Source: a virus. Taken from it: a stretch of 64,000 nucleotides of DNA. Shown piece by piece: positions 13,650 to 21,677 of this stretch. The position numbers and the translations under genes were made by a program. The notes beneath the pieces are model-generated. The model saw only the letters and a program-made list of their open reading frames with translations, did no database searches and had not been told where the DNA came from. Each line of letters begins with the position of its first letter. Position 1 is the first letter of the stretch. The stretch spans positions 1 through 64,000 of the IMG/VR virus record IMGVR_UViG_3300043448_000423. One strand, 5' to 3'.

Positions 13650-16600
13650 GCAATCTACCACAACCACCAGAAGGAATATTAGATCCTCAGATACCTTGGA
13701 GTAGGATTAATCCTAACTCTAGGTTGTGGGTAACATTAAAGGCTCGTCTTACTGGGAGACCTACTGATGGAGAGCATTATTCTTCGTATGTAAACATATC
13801 AGAAGCAGATGCAGATAGATTAATTGCAAATCTAAAGAAGGATCCTCGCGGGTATCCTTCTTTAGATCAGGCTGGCGGGAATCCCGTTCAGTGGATGGAG
13901 AATCAACGTTTATATCAGGAATGGTTGGTAGAAGCGTATCTTGAGAATCCATTCCGCGAAGAAACAAATAAGAAGATTGAAGATGCTGCAATAGAATCTA
14001 GATTAAACGAGATACAGGAACAGAAAAAAAATAAACAAGCACCACCACCAGAACAAAAAGAAGATCAGCAAGAAGAATTAGATCAAAGTCAGGAAGCGTT
14101 AGAAGAAAAGATTGATGACTTAACTGAGGACATTGATTCTCTCGATGAACCATCGCAGCAACAATCTTCTGATTCGCCAGAGCAAAAACAAGAAACAGAA
14201 AAACAAGAAGAACAAGTTGACTCAAATAAAGATCTTGAAAAAATAAAAGGATCTTTAGATGAAATAAAAGGATCTCTTAAAATACAAGCAGCAGATTTAG
14301 AAGTTATTAATAATAATAATTCTAGTTCTATTGCTTCACTTGAGAGTTTAAAACAATTATTTCAATCACATACAGATATTCTTCGTAGACAAGCAGAGCA
14401 AGCTAAACTACAAGCAGAAGAACAAGCAACTGAAGCAACAAATGATGTTTCTGGCAATCAAGAAGGTACTGATTTAACCGCAGATAATAAAGCAGAAGGT
14501 GTAATACAGGGTGTAGATGGTGAAGTTTTAACTATTAAAACTACAGAGGGACAATTTCAGCAAGGACAAACAATCACTCAAGGAGGTGGTGGCGGTGGAC
14601 TTTTTGATATGCTTAAAGGAATTGCTGGTAAATTCTTAGGTGGTAAGGGCGGCGCTGGTGCTGGGGGTGGTGGTTCTCCTCTTAAATTATCTTCAGGTGG
14701 GTATTCAACATCTCCATCAAAACTTGCCGATGGCGGAACACTAGCGCCAGGAATATACGATAGACCAACTAGAGGAAATCTAGGTCTCAATCAAATGGCC
14801 ATTCCTTTGAATAGGAATGTTGGGAAACCATTCAAGAAACGAGATGATAATAAACGGCTCAGAAAATTTGATCAACCATTAGTTGATGTTATGTCGCAAC
14901 CATTGAAAGCAATAGGTCTTTCTGTTCTTGCAATTGCTGGAAATTTTATTAGAGCTTTAGGTCCATTAGGAGGATTCTTTTTACCATATGCTAAAGGATT
15001 GGTGAAAGGATTTGCGGTAGTTCTTGGTGTTCCTGTTGGATTGGTCATGACATTATTAGGTGGTCCAGCATATGCAGCATCGGAACAGCAAGATAGACAG
15101 GTAAATATTTTTGCTAAGATATGGGATGGATTGATTAATAGATTTGGATTTGATATTTTTGGGGGTGGTGATGATAAAAAGAAAAAGAAAAAGAAAGAGG
15201 GAAGTACTCCTTCAACCGCAACTGGTCAATGGGGTCCACTACTAGATGTTATTGCTTCTGGAGAAGGCAATTATGATTCAGTAAATCCAGGATTAAAACG
15301 TCCAGAAATTTTAGATAAAACTATCAGTGAACTAGTTGCTTGGCAGTATCAATCCAAAGCAAAAGACGGTGGTACTGCTGCATCTGGCAGATATCAAATC
15401 TTGCATCCTGAAACGTATGCACAAAATGCTGGGTTATCAATGGATGAAAAGTTTACTCCAGAAAACCAAGACAAAATGGCAGCTGCTTATATTGAAAAGA
15501 AAAGAGGTGGTAAAGATTGGTTGGCAGGAAAGATAAGTGACGAAGATTTTGGTAAAGAGCTAGCAAAAGAATGGGCTGCTCTAGAGTATCCTGGAAAAGG
15601 CGGTGGTTTTTATGATGGTGATGGTAGAAACAAAGCAAAGGTTTCTTTTGAAAAAGTAAAAGGAGCTTTGGAAAAAGTTAAAGCAGAAGAAGGAGTACAA
15701 ATTAAAGTCAAAGAAGATGCTCCTATGGGCAAGTTTATGGGATGGCAAATTCTTGACGGTCCTCCATCTGGATATAAGGTCAGTGATAATTTAACAATGC
15801 ATGGCAAAGAAGCATATCTACAACATGAAAATGGATTTAGTATTCTTCCAATAGAAAATAACGAATATAGTTTATCAAAAAATCCTGGAGATACATTAAA
15901 CAGGTGGAAAGAAATACTCGGACCCTCTGCGAAAGTAACTGATACTAAATCTGAGTTTGCGGACGGCGGTAGCAAAGTTTTTGATCCCAAAAAATATCAA
16001 GAGGGTACAGAAAGTTCAAAATATATTACGGTGGGTCAAGGAGATAAAGCAAAATCTTATTCTCTAATGTATACAAGAGAGGGAGCAAGTGGTACTTATA
16101 TTATTAAAGCAATAAGTAAAAAAGTATCGGGCAATTTATTTTCTGGAGATAATTTGACATCTGTTAAATTAGATAGTGCGGAAGGACAATCTGTTTTAAA
16201 ATCAACCAACGTCTTGAATTATTTTAAAAGCAGAACGGCAAGATCATTGCAATTGAAATTAAAAGCAGATCCAGATGCTTCTATTTTTTATGGTTACAAT
16301 CAGGCATTTCAGACAACAAAAAATGCTTGGATACAAAAAGGATTAAGTCAACAAGATGCTGAAAAATATGCTGCAGCTGCAGCAAGAGAGTTTGCTGTGA
16401 CCAGAAAAACAGGATCGTTTTTACCAGGATCTAAAAATGGTCTGGATCCATCGCTGAAAGATGTTGAGGTTGCTTCTGGAGATACATCTTCATCTAATTC
16501 TTCATCGGAATCTTCTGGGGAAGAAGATCCATTCACTGCGTTACAAAAAGCTATCAGTGGTATCATGGTTGGTGCTGGTATCTATGCATTGCAACCAAAA

Positions 16601-16849
16601 TCTAAAACAGAATATGATAGTTTAAAAACAGAATTAGAATCCACTTTTAATATAACGACGCCAACTGCAGTTCCTTCTAGTAACCCAAAAAATGAACCAG
16701 CAGCACAACAAACTACAACACCACAAGTTTCCCCCGTGCCTGCTCCCGCTCCCGCTCCACCAGCATCTTCTGGATCGGTGGCAGTAGTTGGATCTACTAG
16801 AACATTTCATCAGGAATTGGATAATATGACTGCACTATACTTTGCCTAA
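13646..16849 (+). CDS. Large tail protein with lysozyme-like domain
   Basis: 1067 residues. Order: N-terminal domain; acidic Gln/Glu-rich coiled-coil region (about 125-270); Gly-rich stretch (about 310-350); hydrophobic helices near 430-480 (LGPLGGFFLPYAKGLVKGFAVVLGVPVGLVMTLL); a lambda-endolysin-like muramidase domain from about 530 (VIASGEGNYDSVNPG with the likely catalytic Glu, AASGRYQI, FTPENQDKMAAAYI); beta domains; Ser- and Pro-rich tail. It probably acts as a tape-measure or hub protein that opens peptidoglycan during infection. A 20-residue motif near the end is shared with the next gene. It starts inside the chaperone stop. Confidence 0.8.
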   Translation: MSNLPQPPEGILDPQIPWSRINPNSRLWVTLKARLTGRPTDGEHYSSYVNISEADADRLIANLKKDPRGYPSLDQAGGNPVQWMENQRLYQEWLVEAYLENPFREETNKKIEDAAIESRLNEIQEQKKNKQAPPPEQKEDQQEELDQSQEALEEKIDDLTEDIDSLDEPSQQQSSDSPEQKQETEKQEEQVDSNKDLEKIKGSLDEIKGSLKIQAADLEVINNNNSSSIASLESLKQLFQSHTDILRRQAEQAKLQAEEQATEATNDVSGNQEGTDLTADNKAEGVIQGVDGEVLTIKTTEGQFQQGQTITQGGGGGGLFDMLKGIAGKFLGGKGGAGAGGGGSPLKLSSGGYSTSPSKLADGGTLAPGIYDRPTRGNLGLNQMAIPLNRNVGKPFKKRDDNKRLRKFDQPLVDVMSQPLKAIGLSVLAIAGNFIRALGPLGGFFLPYAKGLVKGFAVVLGVPVGLVMTLLGGPAYAASEQQDRQVNIFAKIWDGLINRFGFDIFGGGDDKKKKKKKEGSTPSTATGQWGPLLDVIASGEGNYDSVNPGLKRPEILDKTISELVAWQYQSKAKDGGTAASGRYQILHPETYAQNAGLSMDEKFTPENQDKMAAAYIEKKRGGKDWLAGKISDEDFGKELAKEWAALEYPGKGGGFYDGDGRNKAKVSFEKVKGALEKVKAEEGVQIKVKEDAPMGKFMGWQILDGPPSGYKVSDNLTMHGKEAYLQHENGFSILPIENNEYSLSKNPGDTLNRWKEILGPSAKVTDTKSEFADGGSKVFDPKKYQEGTESSKYITVGQGDKAKSYSLMYTREGASGTYIIKAISKKVSGNLFSGDNLTSVKLDSAEGQSVLKSTNVLNYFKSRTARSLQLKLKADPDASIFYGYNQAFQTTKNAWIQKGLSQQDAEKYAAAAAREFAVTRKTGSFLPGSKNGLDPSLKDVEVASGDTSSSNSSSESSGEEDPFTALQKAISGIMVGAGIYALQPKSKTEYDSLKTELESTFNITTPTAVPSSNPKNEPAAQQTTTPQVSPVPAPAPAPPASSGSVAVVGSTRTFHQELDNMTALYFA

Positions 16850-16850
16850 A

Positions 16851-16858
16851 CTAAATAC
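16851..16858 (+). promoter_or_regulatory. Late promoter CTAAATAC
   Basis: CTAAATAC lies directly after the upstream stop and 19 bases before the next start. AGAAGGGG between them is the ribosome binding site. Confidence 0.65.
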
Positions 16859-16877
16859 AAAGAAGGGGTTATAACTA

Positions 16878-19800
16878 ATGGCATCAGGAACTACGGGGGC
16901 AACGTCTACTTATTCAGAGGGCAAAGGATTTTCATTTGCTAAGAATATTGCTTCGCGTATAGTAGATGCCGCTGAGGCAGCCAAGAAAGAAAAAAAACAT
17001 CAGCAAAAAATTATTGCAGATGGAGGAACTGTACCAGAAAAAGATAAGAAAAATTTATTTGTTAAAGCATTAAAGCAAGAGTTTATATCTAATCCAGTTA
17101 ATGATTTAAAAAAAAGTTTTAATAAAAAGATAGATAAGGTAGGAAGATTTGTAGGATTATTTGGATCAAAGGGAGAAAAACTACAAGAAAAATTAGGTGG
17201 AAAAAAATTTAAAACAAAAACTGGATTTGATAGATCTAGATATCAATATGCTGAAGATGATTCTGATAATTCTGGTGGAAGTGGAGTTGGTGGTGCTGGT
17301 TTAGTTGGTTCTTTTGGAGAATTGGTATTAGATATCCAACAAATTGCATCGCAAATTTCATCTATTCAAGGATTAATAACGACTCAAATGAATATGTCAC
17401 TTAAAATGAGTGACAGTTTGGAACAAATTAAAAGTATTTTAACTGAACAGATATCTTTACAACAAGAACAATTAAATGATGACGAGATGGCAGCAAGAGA
17501 AACCGCATTAGAGTCATCTCAGCAAACATCAGGATCTTCAAAAGCAACATCGACATTTAATGATCCTGCTATGGCAGGATTAGATATTTTGGCAATGTTT
17601 GGACAGTTGAGTAATTTATTTAATATAATTAAGTCATTGCCATCTATGTTTATGGGGTTATTGAAAGGTATTGTATCAAAAATTCCTGGTGGTAAATTTT
17701 TAATACAAAAATTTGGTGGTGGTGCTGCTAAAAAAGTTACTGGCGAAGCAGCAGAAGCAGGAGCAAAAGGATTGCTAGGAAAAATGTTGCGTCCTATATT
17801 CAAACGCATACCTATCATTGGTGGTCTTATAGATTTTGCAGTGAGCTTGGCCTTAGGAGAACCTGTAGGTAGAGCAGCAGCAAAGGCAGCTGGAGCGATG
17901 CTAGGAGGCGCTTTAGGGGGTCTTGTTGGTTCTATCTTGCCAGGACCAGGAACTTTTGTTGGTGGTCTTCTCGGGGGTATAGCAGGCGACTGGGTGGGTG
18001 GTGGATTGTATGATGCCATCTCTGGAGCATTTGGTGGAGACAAAGAAAAGAAAATGGCTCAGGGTGGAGGGGTGATGGTAGCAGATGCTGGACCAGAATT
18101 AGTGACAGGATTGCATTCCGCTGATGCAAAGAAAAAGTTAGGAGGAATGAATAATAAAGGTATCGATGCAGTACAAGATACATATTATTCTGCTCTTGCT
18201 GGTAGTACATTGGCAATTACTAAAGATTTTGTTGAAGGATTAGGTCCAGTTGGATCAGCAGTTGCTCCTGTTATTCAAGATGAAGTTAGTAAATTAGGTA
18301 GAGATTTTGATCTTCCTGCTACTACAACTAAAGTTAGTGTTGGTGGTATGGGATTGAGAGGAGACCCACAAGCAGCGAAGAAAGGACAAAATTTCTTACA
18401 AGAATTAGTTAAAGGAACTCTAGAAAAATTAACAGGCAAGAAAGATAAAGACAAGAAAAAAACTTCTTCTGGATCTACGTCTTCTGGGGATAGTTCATCA
18501 CCATCACCATCACCATCACCTTCTCCAAATACCCCAACTGGTGGTGGCAAATCTGATTTAACTTTTGGAGATAGTATTGCTTCTGGACTTGTAGGAAGGC
18601 AAGGTGCTAATCAACAGACAGTAATGGATGCCAGTGGAGTTAGCAAGGTTGGAGCTAGTCCAGCAGATGTACTGGGACAGTTGCAATCATTTGATAAAAG
18701 TAAGTTGAAAGGTAAAGTAGTTAGATTATCCAGTGGTATTACTAACAATCCATCTGATTTAAATAGCGTCGAAGAACAAATAAAATATCTCATCAGTGTA
18801 GGTGCTAAGGTTCAGTTGGTTGGAGTCACTAACACACCACCAAAGGCAGGTGCATATAAACATCTCGAAAAACCTTTGACTGGAATGAATGATAAATTAT
18901 CTGCGCTTGCTTCTAAGTATAAAGACAAGGGAGTATCATTCTTGGGTGGGTTTACGCCAGGGTCAGATGGTATTCATCCTTCAAACGCATCCGAATTGAA
19001 TACTAAATTCAATGTTGATGTGTTGCCTGGTGGTCAGGTTGGCGCTGCAGCAGGATACTCTGGTTCTATTCGATACTTTAGTAGTAATGATGGGAGAGTA
19101 AATAAACCACTGGTGGCGGGACAAACGTATTCATTTAATGATACAAAATGGCACCATGGCGCTCCTGTTGGACAAGGAAAAAATGCGAAGAGAACCTACG
19201 GATGGCCAAGAGATTATACGGTATTAACTGGTCCAGATTTATCTGCTCCTAACGCACCAATTCCAACACCATTAGATGGAACTATTGTAGAGAAGAACCC
19301 ATCTCCAGGTGGAGGATATGGTAATCACGTTGTTATTGATACCTCAATTGGTAAGATGTTGTTTGCTCACTTCAGTAAGTTTGGAAATATAAAACAGGGA
19401 GAGAAAGTTAGTGCTGGTACTATTCTTGGTGTGCAAGGTAACACGCCAGGAGGAATGGCAGACCACTTACATATTGATGCTCCAGAAGCGGGACACGAAG
19501 CGTTCATTAATTTTATAACATCTGGAAAAGCAGTTCATGGTGGAACATCAAGTGGCGAAGATGAAGAAGGCACTGAAACTGATGGCGAACCAGAAGTAGA
19601 TCCTTTCACTGCAATAGAAAAAGCAGTTAGTGGCATTCTCACTGGCGCTGCCATGATGAGTCCAGATGCAAAATTTAATACAAAAGAAGATGCCGATAAG
19701 GCACAAAAAGAATTTGAGGAAGTATTTAAAATACAACCAGCAACAACATCAGGTGCAAATCCAACAGCGACTGCCAATAAACCTAGCACAACTCCTACAT

Positions 19801-19991
19801 CATCCCAACCAGCAGCAGGAGGAGGTATGAATGGAGGGAGATCTTCTACTCCACCCACACCACCACAGAGAACATCAGTCACTAGTATTCCAACTGGTAT
19901 GCCAACATCTCCATCAGAAGGTTTAGCAGCTCCTTCGCGGGCAGGTGATGGTGTTACTGCTGATGTACTTAGACCTAAATGGGGGGTTTGA
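16878..19991 (+). CDS. Tape-measure-like tail protein with SGNH and M23 domains
   Basis: 1037 residues. N-terminal basic helical region; coiled-coil segment (about 150-205); hydrophobic Gly/Ala-rich region (about 245-385, IPIIGGLIDFAVSLAL, GGALGGLVGSILPGPG) typical of tape measures; Ser-Pro repeat linker. Then an SGNH/GDSL hydrolase-like domain (LTFGDSIASGL, a central SSGITNNP, closing GIHPSN), and an M23 LytM-like domain (VVIDTSIGKMLFAHFSKFG, MADHLHIDAP with the HxH ligand). The first M23 zinc pair HxxxD is not obvious. It ends in a Pro/Thr-rich tail. A virion peptidoglycan hydrolase that also measures the tail or forms the hub is the likely role. Confidence 0.8.
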   Translation: MASGTTGATSTYSEGKGFSFAKNIASRIVDAAEAAKKEKKHQQKIIADGGTVPEKDKKNLFVKALKQEFISNPVNDLKKSFNKKIDKVGRFVGLFGSKGEKLQEKLGGKKFKTKTGFDRSRYQYAEDDSDNSGGSGVGGAGLVGSFGELVLDIQQIASQISSIQGLITTQMNMSLKMSDSLEQIKSILTEQISLQQEQLNDDEMAARETALESSQQTSGSSKATSTFNDPAMAGLDILAMFGQLSNLFNIIKSLPSMFMGLLKGIVSKIPGGKFLIQKFGGGAAKKVTGEAAEAGAKGLLGKMLRPIFKRIPIIGGLIDFAVSLALGEPVGRAAAKAAGAMLGGALGGLVGSILPGPGTFVGGLLGGIAGDWVGGGLYDAISGAFGGDKEKKMAQGGGVMVADAGPELVTGLHSADAKKKLGGMNNKGIDAVQDTYYSALAGSTLAITKDFVEGLGPVGSAVAPVIQDEVSKLGRDFDLPATTTKVSVGGMGLRGDPQAAKKGQNFLQELVKGTLEKLTGKKDKDKKKTSSGSTSSGDSSSPSPSPSPSPNTPTGGGKSDLTFGDSIASGLVGRQGANQQTVMDASGVSKVGASPADVLGQLQSFDKSKLKGKVVRLSSGITNNPSDLNSVEEQIKYLISVGAKVQLVGVTNTPPKAGAYKHLEKPLTGMNDKLSALASKYKDKGVSFLGGFTPGSDGIHPSNASELNTKFNVDVLPGGQVGAAAGYSGSIRYFSSNDGRVNKPLVAGQTYSFNDTKWHHGAPVGQGKNAKRTYGWPRDYTVLTGPDLSAPNAPIPTPLDGTIVEKNPSPGGGYGNHVVIDTSIGKMLFAHFSKFGNIKQGEKVSAGTILGVQGNTPGGMADHLHIDAPEAGHEAFINFITSGKAVHGGTSSGEDEEGTETDGEPEVDPFTAIEKAVSGILTGAAMMSPDAKFNTKEDADKAQKEFEEVFKIQPATTSGANPTATANKPSTTPTSSQPAAGGGMNGGRSSTPPTPPQRTSVTSIPTGMPTSPSEGLAAPSRAGDGVTADVLRPKWGV
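18495..18520 (+). repeat. Hexanucleotide tandem repeat coding a Ser-Pro linker
   Basis: A period-6 repeat (unit TCACCA) of about 4.3 copies inside the tail lysin gene. It encodes alternating Ser-Pro residues that join the tape-measure part to the SGNH domain. Such tracts can change copy number by slippage without breaking the frame. Confidence 0.9.
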
Positions 19992-19993
19992 AC

Positions 19994-21451
19994 ATGACTT
20001 CTAATAAAAATGCAGCAAGACCAGATGTTTTTGAAATAGATACTGATATTTTACTAACAGATTTTTCTGGAAAAGAATATTATTTAACTGGAACTAAAGC
20101 TAACGTTCAAGTTATGTCTTTGATTCTTTACGAATCTTTAGAAACTCCATACTTACTTGGTAATTTAACTGTTACTGATAGTGGAGTCAACTTAATTGGA
20201 ACGGTTCCTATTAGTGGAATGGAAAAGATTACTTTTAGTATTAAAACACCATACTTCTCTGAAAATAAGTATAGTTATACTATGTATGTTTCTGCGGTTA
20301 GAAACAGGGTAGGTTCTGGTAGAGTTCAAACTTATACTTTAGATTTAATTTCATACGAAGGATTGCAAAATGAAGGATTGAGAATAGGAAAAATGTATGC
20401 TGATTATGGTAATAAAATTGTTGAAGATATTATGAAAACTTATTTTAAAACAAATAAAAAAGTGGACACAGAACCATGCAAATATCAGATGAAATTTATT
20501 CCTAGAGGACAAAGACCTTTTGAATTAATTTATTCTATGCTGCATAAATGTATCTCATCAAACTTTTCTTCCAATACTGATACGGGATCGAAAAGTAATA
20601 TATTATCTACAGGAACAAAATCAGAGGGACAAACTGATGTAAATCCACAGGAAACTATATCAGGAAGTGCTGGATATTTTTTCTGGGAAACTTATGATGG
20701 ATTCCAATTTAAATCTATAGATAAATTATGTGCATCCGAGTATGTATCTGGATCAAGTGGCACGAAAGTAAAAGATACATTTGTTTCTAGGTTGGGAAAG
20801 ATTGATGGTAATCAGGATCCAGGTAGAAATATTTTGGAATATCAATACACAAATGAAATTGATGTGATTAAAAAAATGAGGTATGGGACTTATAGTTCTA
20901 TGATGGTATTTTTTAATCCATCAACAGGACAGTATGAAGAATATATATTTAATATAGATGAATCATATAATTCAATGATTCATTTAGGAAAAGATGAAAA
21001 GATACCAGATGGTCCAAAGAGTTTGTCGAAGTATCCTACAAGGATTATGACACAAATTATGGATCACGAAACATTTTATAATGGAACTGATATTGCTTCA
21101 CCAGACCCAAAAGATAATGATCAATCTGGATCTCAGTTTCCAGATTATAAAAAATATTATACGTCACAATCTATTGCTAGAAAATTATTATTAAATAATC
21201 AAGAGTTGCATGTGACTATTTGCGGCAACTTAACTCTACGAGCAGGTGATAAAGTTAATATTTTGCTACCTAATTATTCAACTGAAAGTGATAGAGAAAC
21301 ACAGCAATATGATAAGCAACACAGTGGAACATATTTGATTAAAGATATATCATATGAATTTTATTTACAAAAAAATCAACAGTCAAATATAACTGTGACA
21401 AATATGACATTAGTTCGTGATTCTTTTGGGGCATTTACTTTACAAGTATAG
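19994..21451 (+). CDS. Baseplate hub protein, gp27-like
   Basis: 485 residues, all-beta layout: DVFEIDTDILLTDFSGKEYYLTG, VQVMSLILYESLETPYLLGNLTV, FSIKTPYFSENKYSYTMYV, a middle FIPRGQRPFELIYSMLHKCISSNF and a C-terminal HVTICGNLTLRAGDKVNILLPNY. The size and the position next to a gp5-like gene suggest the gp27 hub ring that supports the spike. I chose ATG 19994, 7 bases after a GGGGGG Shine-Dalgarno, over the ATG at 19979 that overlaps the previous gene. Confidence 0.7.
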   Translation: MTSNKNAARPDVFEIDTDILLTDFSGKEYYLTGTKANVQVMSLILYESLETPYLLGNLTVTDSGVNLIGTVPISGMEKITFSIKTPYFSENKYSYTMYVSAVRNRVGSGRVQTYTLDLISYEGLQNEGLRIGKMYADYGNKIVEDIMKTYFKTNKKVDTEPCKYQMKFIPRGQRPFELIYSMLHKCISSNFSSNTDTGSKSNILSTGTKSEGQTDVNPQETISGSAGYFFWETYDGFQFKSIDKLCASEYVSGSSGTKVKDTFVSRLGKIDGNQDPGRNILEYQYTNEIDVIKKMRYGTYSSMMVFFNPSTGQYEEYIFNIDESYNSMIHLGKDEKIPDGPKSLSKYPTRIMTQIMDHETFYNGTDIASPDPKDNDQSGSQFPDYKKYYTSQSIARKLLLNNQELHVTICGNLTLRAGDKVNILLPNYSTESDRETQQYDKQHSGTYLIKDISYEFYLQKNQQSNITVTNMTLVRDSFGAFTLQV

Positions 21452-21464
21452 GAGAAAAAAATAA

Positions 21465-21677
21465 ATGGAAAACATTCAGAAACACATAGAACATGATAGA
21501 AAAATTGTTGGAGATCCTTTAGCATCTTCGCAATCAAGAAGACATGCAGAAGAAGAATTAGAATCATTAGAAAGATATCATGCAAGACATCCAGAAGATG
21601 AACATGATCCAACTCCATTTGAATTATATTGTGATGACAATCCAGACGCAATAGAGTGTAGAGTGTTTGACGTATGA
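21465..21677 (+). CDS. CP12-like protein
   Basis: 70 residues. The C-terminal segment PFELYCDDNPDAIECRVFDV closely follows the CP12 ending (FCxENPxAxECRxYxD) with its disulfide Cys pair. The preceding EEELESLERYHARHP corresponds in place to the CP12 core motif, although the Trp is absent. N-terminal Cys are absent, as in some CP12 forms. CP12 clamps GAPDH and phosphoribulokinase and shuts off the Calvin cycle, and phage copies are known to favour the pentose phosphate pathway. Its place between two baseplate genes, with a 4-base overlap to the next, is odd. Fold assignment is good; activity is inference. Confidence 0.75.
   Translation: MENIQKHIEHDRKIVGDPLASSQSRRHAEEELESLERYHARHPEDEHDPTPFELYCDDNPDAIECRVFDV

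Noticed and set aside
15336-15536. Alternative frames inside the tail lysin and other tail genes
   Set aside because: Shadows in low-complexity or Gly-rich coding sequence; the main frames carry the domains.
18495-18520. Short tandem repeat considered as CRISPR-like
   Set aside because: Period of six bases without spacers, inside a coding frame as a Ser-Pro linker.
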